From NCBI GenBank assembly GCA_017618075.1, contig JAFZUY010000028.1, positions 1-64,000 of the forward strand: a stretch of DNA of 64,000 bases. The letters run 5' to 3'. Origin of the DNA: Lachnospiraceae bacterium (GTDB lineage: Bacteria; Bacillota; Clostridia; Lachnospirales; Lachnospiraceae). A program made the position numbers and the translations under genes. Positions 15,552 to 23,656 of this stretch are shown here, in pieces; positions within the stretch are counted from its first letter, which is position 1; every line of letters starts with the position of its first letter. The notes below the pieces were generated by a model, which saw only the letters and a list, made by a program, of their open reading frames with translations, was not told where the DNA came from and made no database searches.

Positions 15552-17309
15552 ATGGAAACCATTAATATTACAATAAATGGTATGGCAGTTGAAGCTCCCA
15601 AAGGATCCACTATTCTTCAGGCTGCTAAGAGCGCAGGCATCGACATTCCTACTCTTTGCTACTTAAAAGAGATTAACGAGATCGGTGCATGTCGTATCTG
15701 TATGGTAGAAGCAGACGAAGGAAGAGGAGCAAGACTTGTTGCTTCTTGCGTATACCCTATCACAGAGGGAATGAAGGTTTATACCAACACTCCCAAGGTT
15801 ATTGATTACAGAAAGAAAACATTACAACTCATTCTGTCAGACCATGATAAGAAGTGTCTTTCATGTGTTCGTTCAGGCAAATGTGAACTTCAGAAATTAT
15901 GCCATGACTTCGGCGTAGATGATGAGAACAAGTATGCAGGTGTTGCTAACGAGTTCGAAATCGACTGCAGCGCAGCTCACATGGTAAGAGATAACAACAA
16001 GTGTATTAACTGCCGTCGTTGTATCGCAGCATGTGAAAAGACTCAGGGAATCGGCGTTATCGGTGCTAACAACAGAGGTTTCATCACAGAGATTTCTTCA
16101 CCTTTCGGTATGGGTCTCGGAGAAACAGCTTGTGTATGCTGTGGCCAGTGTATCGCTGTATGTCCTACAGGTGCTATTTACGAGAAGTCAGATGTTGACA
16201 AGATTATGGCAGCTATCGCTGATCCTACAAAGCATGTTGTTGTTCAGACAGCTCCCGCTGTTAGAGCAGCACTCGGCGAGCCTTTCGGAATTCCTATGGG
16301 AACCGGTGTTGAAGGCAAGATGGCAGCTGCTTTAAGAAGAATCGGATTTGAGAAAGTATTTGATACAGATTTCGCAGCAGACGTTACAATCATGGAAGAA
16401 GCTACAGAGCTTCTCGGCAGAGTAACAAACGGCGGTGTACTTCCTATGATTACATCATGTTCACCCGGATGGATTAAGTTCTGCGAGCATTACTATCCCG
16501 ATCAGTTAGCTCATCTTTCATCATGTAAGTCTCCTCAGCAGATGTTCGGCGGAATTCTTAAGACATACTACGCAGAGAAGATGGGATGGGATTCTAAGGA
16601 TATCGTTTCCGTATCAGTAATGCCTTGTACAGCTAAGAAGTTCGAAATCGGCAGAGACGACATGTCAGCTGCAGGTGTTCCCGATCTTGATTACACAATG
16701 ACAACAAGAGAACTTGCAAGATTAATCGAGAGATGCGGTATTGACTTTAAGAATCTTCCCGATGAAGCATTTGACGATCCTATGGGTGAGTCAACAGGTG
16801 CTGCAGTTATCTTCGGTGCTACCGGTGGTGTTATGGAAGCAGCTCTTCGTACAGCAGTTTGGAAACTCACAGGCGAAACAAACGATTCTCCTCTCGAGTT
16901 CAAGGAAGTACGTGGCGTAGAAGGTATCAAGGAAGCTACATACGAAGTTGCAGGTCTTAAGGTTAAGGTTGCTGTTGCTTCAGGTCTTTCAAATGCAAGA
17001 ATTATCATGGATAAGATCCGTGCAGGCGAAGCAGATTACACATTCGTTGAAATCATGGCTTGTCCCGGCGGTTGCGTAAACGGTGGTGGTCAGCCTCAGG
17101 TTCCCGCTTCTGTTCGTAACTTCACAGATATCAGAGCTGAGAGAGCTAAAGCTCTTTACAACTATGATGAGAATATGCCAAGAAGAAAATCTCATGAAAA
17201 CGAATCTGTTAAGAAGCTTTATGCTGAATACTTTGGTGAGCCTAACAGCCACAGAGCACATGAAGTTCTTCATACAACATATGTTGAGAGAAAGATTCAT
17301 GAAATCTAA
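15552..17309 (+). CDS. hydA: [FeFe]-hydrogenase catalytic subunit HydA
   Basis: A 585-residue H2-producing or H2-oxidising subunit. Domains in order: plant-type [2Fe-2S] ferredoxin (C36, C47, C50, C66), His-Cys cluster segment (CLSCVRSGKCELQKLC), two [4Fe-4S] motifs (C151-C161, C195-C204), the H-cluster domain and a C-terminal small-subunit-like region ending in HEVLHTTYV. H-cluster motifs are TSCSPGW (C303), MPCTAKKFE (C359) and MACPGGCVNGG (C504, C508). The first motif has serine where the canonical TSCCPxW has a second cysteine. It is the last gene of the operon. The maturases HydE, HydF and HydG are not in the window. Confidence 0.93.
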   Translation: METINITINGMAVEAPKGSTILQAAKSAGIDIPTLCYLKEINEIGACRICMVEADEGRGARLVASCVYPITEGMKVYTNTPKVIDYRKKTLQLILSDHDKKCLSCVRSGKCELQKLCHDFGVDDENKYAGVANEFEIDCSAAHMVRDNNKCINCRRCIAACEKTQGIGVIGANNRGFITEISSPFGMGLGETACVCCGQCIAVCPTGAIYEKSDVDKIMAAIADPTKHVVVQTAPAVRAALGEPFGIPMGTGVEGKMAAALRRIGFEKVFDTDFAADVTIMEEATELLGRVTNGGVLPMITSCSPGWIKFCEHYYPDQLAHLSSCKSPQQMFGGILKTYYAEKMGWDSKDIVSVSVMPCTAKKFEIGRDDMSAAGVPDLDYTMTTRELARLIERCGIDFKNLPDEAFDDPMGESTGAAVIFGATGGVMEAALRTAVWKLTGETNDSPLEFKEVRGVEGIKEATYEVAGLKVKVAVASGLSNARIIMDKIRAGEADYTFVEIMACPGGCVNGGGQPQVPASVRNFTDIRAERAKALYNYDENMPRRKSHENESVKKLYAEYFGEPNSHRAHEVLHTTYVERKIHEI

Positions 17310-17366
17310 TTAAAATCAGAATGTGGAATATCTTTATATTAAAGGTTTTTCAGGCATTCTTTGTAT

Positions 17367-17405
17367 GCACTCGAGGTCCCTTTTTGGGGCCCCGGGTGCC
17401 GCTTT
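17367..17405 (+). terminator. Strong hairpin after the hydrogenase operon
   Basis: GCACTCGAGGTCCC and GGGGCCCCGGGTGC pair at 13 of 14 positions around a TTTTT loop, 57 bases after the hydA stop. The following CGCTTTATTATT is only weakly T-rich. Confidence 0.6.
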
Positions 17406-17432
17406 ATTATTGAGAAGACAGCATTATTTATC

Positions 17433-17483
17433 AGTGCCCGGCTCGCACTAGGGAACTTCGTTCCCGTCGGCGTGCCTGGCTCT
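17433..17483. repeat. GTGCC palindromic repeat, copy 3
   Basis: AGTGCCCGGCTCGC ... GCGTGCCTGGCTCTG encloses an inner hairpin GGGAAC-TTC-GTTCCC (17451-17465). The outer unit matches the copy at 49589-49619. Confidence 0.7.
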
Positions 17484-17545
17484 GTCTAAAAAAATTCGAA
17501 ATATAATTAGGCTTGAATTTGATTTTTCATTTGCGGGGGCGTTAC

Positions 17546-18502
17546 ATGAAAAAAAGAATTTTTTGTACGGCGCTGGTTTTACTTTTAACAGCAGCGGTTG
17601 CCTGTACAGAAGCTGATATTCAAAACATAAAAAACGGAACAAATGAAGTTATTGTACTTGATACTGACAATCTTCCCGCTCCGGATATAAAGAAAACAAA
17701 TACCGATAATGACAATAACACCGATAACGGTGATAAAAATACAAATTCCGAAACATCTGCAGAAACTTCAGGTACCGATAATACTGATGTTTTGCCTGAT
17801 GAAACCGAAGTTGTAAAGCCCGGTCTTGATGATTATGTGATAGAAGAAGCAGGTGGCGAATATGTGCTTATTAAATCTGCTGTGGTTCGTAGCGGACCGT
17901 CAACGGATTTTGACAAGTTAGGCACAATTCAGGCAGATTCTGTAATTGAAATAACCGGAGCATCCGAGAACGGATGGTTTCGCTTTGAATTTGAATCAAA
18001 CGACGGATTCATCAATCAAAAGTTCTTCGTTGAGAAAGAAAAATATGATGAAGAGCTTGCGGTAAATACCGAAGATAACAATCAAAACGATAATAATGAG
18101 ACTGTAAATAATAACGATAACAACAATAACAGTAACAGTCTTTCCGCACAGATAGTTGCGATTTGCAATGATTACAGAGCAGCAGAAGGACTTGACCCTC
18201 TTTTAGAAGATCCCGAGCTTGATGCTCTAGCGCAGATTAGAGCGGATGAAATTATTATTTACTTTGAGCACGAAAGACCGGACGGCAGTGACTGCTTTAC
18301 GGTTATGAAAGATTATAAATGTACTTTGTGCGGTGAGAATATTGCCGCAGGTCAGGGCAATCCGAAGGACGTGGTTGAAGCATGGATGAATTCGCCCGGA
18401 CACAGAGCCAATATTATGAATAAGGATTTCAAAAAGATTGGAATCGGTTATTCTAAAGGCGGAGAATACGGCGCATATTGGGCCCAGCTTTTTGCCGATT
18501 AA
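17546..18502 (+). CDS. Secreted CAP (SCP/PR-1) domain lipoprotein with SH3 domain
   Basis: A 318-residue exported protein. The N-terminus MKKRIFCTALVLLLTAAVAC is a lipoprotein-type signal with the cysteine as probable lipid anchor. A low-complexity Asn/Asp/Thr linker follows, then a bacterial SH3 domain (IKSAVVRSGPSTDFDKLG ... FINQKFF), a second Asn-rich linker and a C-terminal CAP domain (VAICNDYRAAEGL, HERPDGSDC, GENIAAGQ, WMNSPGHRANIMN, AYWAQLF). It probably binds the cell wall through SH3 and acts at the surface; CAP domains in spore-formers and other Firmicutes have no settled activity. An upstream TTG start is unlikely since GCGGGGGC precedes this ATG. Confidence 0.85.
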   Translation: MKKRIFCTALVLLLTAAVACTEADIQNIKNGTNEVIVLDTDNLPAPDIKKTNTDNDNNTDNGDKNTNSETSAETSGTDNTDVLPDETEVVKPGLDDYVIEEAGGEYVLIKSAVVRSGPSTDFDKLGTIQADSVIEITGASENGWFRFEFESNDGFINQKFFVEKEKYDEELAVNTEDNNQNDNNETVNNNDNNNNSNSLSAQIVAICNDYRAAEGLDPLLEDPELDALAQIRADEIIIYFEHERPDGSDCFTVMKDYKCTLCGENIAAGQGNPKDVVEAWMNSPGHRANIMNKDFKKIGIGYSKGGEYGAYWAQLFAD

Positions 18503-18553
18503 AGATATTAATATGTGTTTAGCACATAATGCAATAAAGGAGACACTAATTTA

Positions 18554-21244
18554 ATGAGACAGTTTACTTCAGACGAACTAAGAAACACATGGAAACAGTT
18601 TTATGTTGAACGCGGACATGTAGACGTAGGTGCGGTTTCACTCGTATCTGACGGTTCTACAGGCGTTATGTTTAATGTCGCCGGCATGCAGCCTCTGATG
18701 CCTTATCTTTTAGGACAGAAGCATCCTCTCGGAACCAGACTCTGCAATGTACAGGGCTGTGTTCGTACAAACGATATAGATTCCGTAGGAGATAAGAGCC
18801 ACGTTACTTTCTTTGAAATGATGGGTAGCTGGAGCCTTGGCGATTATTTTAAGGAAGACAGATGTAAATGGAGTTTTGAACTTCTTACACAGGTTTTCGG
18901 ATTTGATGCAGATCATCTTGCAGCAACTGTATTTGCAGGTGATGAGAATGCTCCCAGAGACGAAGAGGGCGCAGGTTTCAGAATTGCATCAGGCTTTAAG
19001 AAAGAGAATATTTATTATCTTCCTGCTGAGGATAACTGGTGGGGCCTTGAATACGGACCCTGCGGACCTGACAGTGAAATGTTTTATATTGCAGATGTTC
19101 CCGATTGCGGACCTGACTGCGGACCCGGATGTTCATGCGGCAAATATACCGAGCTTGGTAACGACGTATTTATGCAGTATGAAAAGCATCATGACGGTTC
19201 TTTAACGCCCTTAAAGCAGAAGAATGTAGATACAGGCTGGGGACTTGAAAGAAACCTTGCATTCTTAAACGGTACAAAGGATGTTTACAAGACAGACCTT
19301 TTCGCACCCGTTATTGCATATATTGAGAAGGCTTCAGGCAAGGAATACGATGCTGACGAGAAGCTTACAAAATCAATGAGAATTCTTGCAGATCACACCA
19401 GAACAAGCGTTATGCTTATCGGCGATCCCGCAAAGCTTCTTCCTTCAAATGCAGGTGCAGGCTATGTTCTTCGTAGACTTATTCGTCGTGCTGTAAGACA
19501 TGCAAGAGCACTCGGACTTAAGAAAGCAGATATCTTAAAGATTGCAACAATCTTTATTGATGATATATATCCAAACAGTTTTCCTCTTCTTGTTAAGAAC
19601 AAGGAATTCATTTTGGACGAACTTGGAAAAGAAATCGAGCGTTTCGAGAATACACTTGAAAACGGTATGAAAGAGTTCAAAAAGATTCTCGATAACAAGA
19701 ATGCTGAGGGTGCTAAGGAAATCGACGGTAAATCCGCATTTTATCTTTATGATACATTTGGATTCCCTATTGAGCTTACTGTAGAGCTTGCTGAAGAAGA
19801 AGGTCTTACGGTAGATGAAGAAGGCTTTAAGGCAGCTATGGAAGAGCAGAAGCAGACCGCAAGAGATAATCAGAACTTCTCCGCTAAATTAAATGTATCT
19901 GCAGGCGTATTTGATTCTCTTGATGAAAGTATTAAGACCGAATTTGTAGGATACGATGTGCTTGAGTGTGGTGCTAAGGCTGTTGCAATGGCTAACGAAA
20001 GAGGCATAAGCGATAAATTAAGTGAAAAAGAAAACGGAACAATTGTTACCGATGTTACGAGTATGTATGGTACCATGGGTGGCCAGGTTGGCGACCAGGG
20101 TATTATTTCTTCCAAAGACGGCGAATTCGTTGTAACCGAAGCGATTCATCTTCCTAACGGACGTATAGGCCATACAGGATATGTTTCACGCGGATTTATA
20201 AATGCAGGCGATGAAGTATATGTAAAGGTTGATTACGAAAACAGAATGAATACCTGTAAGAATCACTCTGCAACACATCTTCTTCAGAAAGCATTAAAGA
20301 CAGTGCTTGGTGATAATGTAGAGCAGAAGGGTTCACTTGTTACACCCGACAGACTTCGTTTCGACTTCTCACATTCACAGGCAATAAGTGCTGAGGATCT
20401 TGCAAAGGTTGAGAAAATCGTAAATAAAGAAATCGCTGCATCTCTTGATGTTATTACAGATGAAATGAGTATTGAAGATGCAAATAAGACCGGAGCTATG
20501 GCTCTCTTTGGGGAGAAGTACGGCGCTACCGTAAGAGTTGTCAGCATGGGCAAGGGTGATTCAGGCGATGACGAAGCAGATTTCAAAGAAGCATTCTCTG
20601 TAGAACTCTGTGGTGGTACACATGTTTCCAATACATCAGACATACAGCAGATTAAGATTCTTTCAGAATCAGGTGTTGCTGCAGGTGTAAGAAGAATTGA
20701 AGCATTAACAGGCAGCGGAGTAATCAATTACTACAAGAACCTTGAAAGTATGCTTCTTGAAGCTGCAAATGCTCTTAAGACACAGCCTAATGAAGTAGTT
20801 AATAAGATTAAACATCTTCAGAGCGAATTAAAGACTGCAAATTCTGAGATTGAATCACTTAAATCAAAGGCTGCAAAAGAAGCACTCGGCGATGTTATGG
20901 GCGGCGTAGAAGAAGTAAAGGGAATTAAAGTTCTTGCCAACAAGGTTGACGGTGTTGATATGAACGGATTAAGAGACCTTGGTGATTCACTTAAAGAAAA
21001 ACTGGGTGAAGGCGTTGTAGCCCTTATGTCAGCAGCAGACGGTAAAGTTAATATAGTTATTATGGCTACTGATGGTGCTGTAAAGGCAGGCGCTCACGCA
21101 GGAAACATTATCAAAGCGGTTGCTCCTATCGTAGGAGGCGGCGGTGGCGGACGTCCCAATATGGCTCAGGCCGGCGGTAAGAATCCTGCAGGCATCGATG
21201 ATGCATTAAAGGCTGTTAAGACTGAACTTGAAAAGATGTTATAA
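18554..21244 (+). CDS. alaS: Alanyl-tRNA synthetase
   Basis: An 896-residue AlaRS that charges tRNA-Ala. Order: class II catalytic domain (WKQFYVERGH, VTFFEMMGSWSLGDYFK, WGLEYGPCGPDSEMFY, DTGWGLERNLA), tRNA-recognition region, editing domain with HSATHLL and the zinc-type CGGTHVSNTSDI motif, coiled segment, and C-terminal DHHA1/C-Ala domain with GGGGGGRPNMAQAGG. A cysteine-rich insert (PDCGPDCGPGCSCGKY) lies in the catalytic domain near residue 185, which I believe is shared by a divergent AlaRS type in Clostridia. No T-box leader is visible in the 50-base gap upstream. Start follows AAAGGAGACAC. Confidence 0.93.
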   Translation: MRQFTSDELRNTWKQFYVERGHVDVGAVSLVSDGSTGVMFNVAGMQPLMPYLLGQKHPLGTRLCNVQGCVRTNDIDSVGDKSHVTFFEMMGSWSLGDYFKEDRCKWSFELLTQVFGFDADHLAATVFAGDENAPRDEEGAGFRIASGFKKENIYYLPAEDNWWGLEYGPCGPDSEMFYIADVPDCGPDCGPGCSCGKYTELGNDVFMQYEKHHDGSLTPLKQKNVDTGWGLERNLAFLNGTKDVYKTDLFAPVIAYIEKASGKEYDADEKLTKSMRILADHTRTSVMLIGDPAKLLPSNAGAGYVLRRLIRRAVRHARALGLKKADILKIATIFIDDIYPNSFPLLVKNKEFILDELGKEIERFENTLENGMKEFKKILDNKNAEGAKEIDGKSAFYLYDTFGFPIELTVELAEEEGLTVDEEGFKAAMEEQKQTARDNQNFSAKLNVSAGVFDSLDESIKTEFVGYDVLECGAKAVAMANERGISDKLSEKENGTIVTDVTSMYGTMGGQVGDQGIISSKDGEFVVTEAIHLPNGRIGHTGYVSRGFINAGDEVYVKVDYENRMNTCKNHSATHLLQKALKTVLGDNVEQKGSLVTPDRLRFDFSHSQAISAEDLAKVEKIVNKEIAASLDVITDEMSIEDANKTGAMALFGEKYGATVRVVSMGKGDSGDDEADFKEAFSVELCGGTHVSNTSDIQQIKILSESGVAAGVRRIEALTGSGVINYYKNLESMLLEAANALKTQPNEVVNKIKHLQSELKTANSEIESLKSKAAKEALGDVMGGVEEVKGIKVLANKVDGVDMNGLRDLGDSLKEKLGEGVVALMSAADGKVNIVIMATDGAVKAGAHAGNIIKAVAPIVGGGGGGRPNMAQAGGKNPAGIDDALKAVKTELEKML

Positions 21245-21249
21245 AATAT

Positions 21250-21280
21250 GAATTCCGGTTAAATGCCGGAATTCTTTAAT
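21250..21280 (+). terminator. Terminator after alaS
   Basis: GAATTCCGG and CCGGAATTC are perfect 9-base arms around TTAAATG, followed by TTTAATT, five bases after the stop codon. Confidence 0.75.
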
Positions 21281-21354
21281 TAATGCCTTTTAATTTTTCA
21301 GATGGGTAAGTAAAAAAGAAACTGAAAACAGAAATATTAGAAAAGTGTGATTAT

Positions 21355-21981
21355 ATGAAATCTGAAAAGATAAGAATAATACTTGCTTCGAAGTCTCCAA
21401 GACGTAAAGAACTGCTTGAAAATGCGGGTTTTGAAATCGTCATAATTCCTTCTGAAGCAGAAGAAAATATTGATGTCAAAGAACCTGATGAAATGGTAAA
21501 AACGCTATCTTATATTAAAGCCGTGTCTGTATATGAAGACATTAAAGATAAAAAAGTCAGTGTTGGTGATACTGAAGAGAATGCCAATACAGACTTAAGT
21601 GAAAACGATATAGTATTAGGTGCAGATACCGTAGTATATGCAGGCGGAATGATTCTCGGAAAACCGAAAAACAAAGAAGACGCACGTGATATGATTAAAA
21701 TGCTTTCGGGAAATGTTCATTCTGTATTTACAGGATTTACGATTGTTCAAGCCGATGGGAAATCAGTTACGAATTATTCGGAAACCAAGGTTTATGTATA
21801 TCCGATGACTGATGAAGAGATAGAAGATTATATATCTACCAATGAACCTTATGATAAGGCCGGTGCATACGGAATTCAGGGCTTATTTGGTAAGTATGTT
21901 GAAAAGATAGACGGTGATTATAACAATGTTGTAGGCCTTCCGGTATCAAAGATTATATATACAATAAATAATATTATGTAA
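21355..21981 (+). CDS. maf: Maf-family nucleotide pyrophosphatase
   Basis: A 208-residue Maf/YhdE-type house-cleaning nucleoside triphosphate pyrophosphatase. It has the N-terminal ILASKSPRRKELLENAGF signature, LGADTVVYAGGMILGKPKN in the centre and PYDKAGAYGIQGLFG with IDGDYNNVVGLPVS near the end. It probably hydrolyses dTTP/UTP or modified nucleotides. It carries an insert of about 20 acidic and polar residues (DTEENANTDLSEND) before the GADT motif, compared with the usual 190 residues. Convergent with the PHP-HAD gene, only 7 bases apart. Confidence 0.88.
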   Translation: MKSEKIRIILASKSPRRKELLENAGFEIVIIPSEAEENIDVKEPDEMVKTLSYIKAVSVYEDIKDKKVSVGDTEENANTDLSENDIVLGADTVVYAGGMILGKPKNKEDARDMIKMLSGNVHSVFTGFTIVQADGKSVTNYSETKVYVYPMTDEEIEDYISTNEPYDKAGAYGIQGLFGKYVEKIDGDYNNVVGLPVSKIIYTINNIM

Positions 21982-21988
21982 ACTAAAT

Positions 21989-23656
21989 TCATGAGAACAA
22001 TTCAAGGAAATCAGCCAATCCGTCGCTATTATTGTCACGGAAAGTTATGTAATCCGAAACTGCCTTTAGCTTGGGATTTCCGTTCATCATACATACGCTG
22101 TTTGAAGCTGCCTGAAGAAGAGTTATATCATTTTCTTCATCAGCGAAAGCGTATGAGTGTGATTCCTTGATGCCTGATGTTTTCATAATATATTTTAAAG
22201 CATTGCCTTTTCCTGATTCTTTGGGAATTACTTCCAAGAACTTATCACATGAAAAGATGCAGAATACTTTATTGCCAAGTTCTTTTTCGATTACAGCCTG
22301 CACTTTTTTAAGCTTTTCGGGCTTGTCAAAATTCATTATTAAAAACTTGTATGGAGTCGGTTCTTCTTTGATTACGTTTCTGACCTGTCTGTAGGGGAGT
22401 GATACGTAATTTGAATAGTAATCAAGTTCCTTGGTTTTCTTTTCGCTTAATATCTCATAATCCGAATAGGTATGGAAATGACAGCCGTATTTCTTGGCTG
22501 TTTTTTTGACGATTTCGGAATATTCTTTTTTAAGAGTTACTTTCTCAAGGATTTCACCTTTTTTACAATCGTAAATAACACCGCCGTTAAAAGCAGCGAT
22601 ATAGTCTGTGATATCTCCGATTGAAAGTCTGTCGACTATCTTTAATGCGGATGCGAGAGGGCGGCCTGTATTGATGATGAATTTATGACCGTTTTCGCAT
22701 GCTTTTATGAGCAGAGCTTTTGTAATTGGTGTAATGATTTTCTCATCATTTAAAAGCGTTCCGTCAAGATCAAAGAAAAGCGCTGAGTGAATGGCTTTGT
22801 TTGGGACAAAACCTTTTAGGTAGGCCTTCTTTAAAGGCGGAAGAAGCTTGGCGGGAATATACAGATCTCCGTGACCGCAGCCAAGCGAAAGATTGGGCTT
22901 GTTGCTTCCATGAAAATCAGAACCTCCTGTAATCATCAGGCGGTACTTGCTTGCCAGTTTTCTAATTAGTTTTTCGTCTTTGCTTGAATAGGTGGAATAG
23001 ATTGTTTCAATGCCTTTTAAGCCGACACGTGTTAATTCTGCGACGAGTGTCTCGAGATCTCTGTCAGAGAATTTATAAAGAATCGGATGGGCAAGAACAG
23101 GAATTCCTCCGCATGAAAGAATCAGCGCAACCGCTTTTGCGGGAGATATTTTTTCTCTCGGAACAAAGCCGGGGCAGTCATCACCGATATATGTATCAAA
23201 GGCTTCATCAATGCTTTTGACAACTCCTTTTGAAATCATATATTTCGCATAATGCGCTCTGGTAATAACGCTGTCGGGAAACTGTGCAATAAAAGAATCG
23301 TAATCGATATCGATTCCGAGTTCCTGTAATTTTTTGCACATTTTCTGATTGCGGATTTCTCTTGAATTTCTGAATTCTACAACTTTCTTGGAGAATTTTT
23401 CGTTGTACGGATTTATATAATATCCGAGAATATGAATATCCTTTTTCTTGTATTCAGTGGAAAATTCAATTCCCGGAATTACTTCTATATCCTTTCCGAC
23501 AGAGGCAATATAAGCCTCGTCGATACCGTCTGTCGTGTCGTGATCTGTGAGGGCGAAAGCTTCGAGATTGGATTTAATTGCAAGATCAACGAGCTCACTC
23601 GGAGTTAAAGTACCGTCGGAGAAAGTTGAATGTACATGTAAATCAATTGCCTGCAT
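21989..23656 (-). CDS. PHP phosphoesterase fused to a Cof-type HAD hydrolase
   Basis: A 555-residue two-domain protein. Residues 1-280 are a TrpH/YciV-type PHP domain (DLHVHSTFSDGTLTPSEL, ALTDHDTTDG, GIEFS, PVLAHPILY, GGSDFHG). In E. coli this family is a 5'-3' exonuclease on short RNA and DNA oligonucleotides and on 3',5'-nucleotide bisphosphates. Residues from about 290 are a complete HAD-IIB hydrolase (ALFFDLDGTLLND, NTGRP, NGGVIYD, GNALKYIM, FADEENDITLL). The junction is continuous and in frame. The start codon follows the stop of the ABC-F gene directly (TAAATG), so the two are translationally coupled. Confidence 0.85.
   Translation of the reverse strand: MQAIDLHVHSTFSDGTLTPSELVDLAIKSNLEAFALTDHDTTDGIDEAYIASVGKDIEVIPGIEFSTEYKKKDIHILGYYINPYNEKFSKKVVEFRNSREIRNQKMCKKLQELGIDIDYDSFIAQFPDSVITRAHYAKYMISKGVVKSIDEAFDTYIGDDCPGFVPREKISPAKAVALILSCGGIPVLAHPILYKFSDRDLETLVAELTRVGLKGIETIYSTYSSKDEKLIRKLASKYRLMITGGSDFHGSNKPNLSLGCGHGDLYIPAKLLPPLKKAYLKGFVPNKAIHSALFFDLDGTLLNDEKIITPITKALLIKACENGHKFIINTGRPLASALKIVDRLSIGDITDYIAAFNGGVIYDCKKGEILEKVTLKKEYSEIVKKTAKKYGCHFHTYSDYEILSEKKTKELDYYSNYVSLPYRQVRNVIKEEPTPYKFLIMNFDKPEKLKKVQAVIEKELGNKVFCIFSCDKFLEVIPKESGKGNALKYIMKTSGIKESHSYAFADEENDITLLQAASNSVCMMNGNPKLKAVSDYITFRDNNSDGLADFLELFS

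Noticed and set aside
17546-18502. Sortase or S-layer anchoring of the CAP protein
   Set aside because: No LPxTG or SLH motif is present. A lipoprotein signal with an SH3 wall-binding domain explains its location.
18503-18553. T-box leader for alaS
   Set aside because: The gap upstream is only 51 bases and holds no T-box sequence or terminator.
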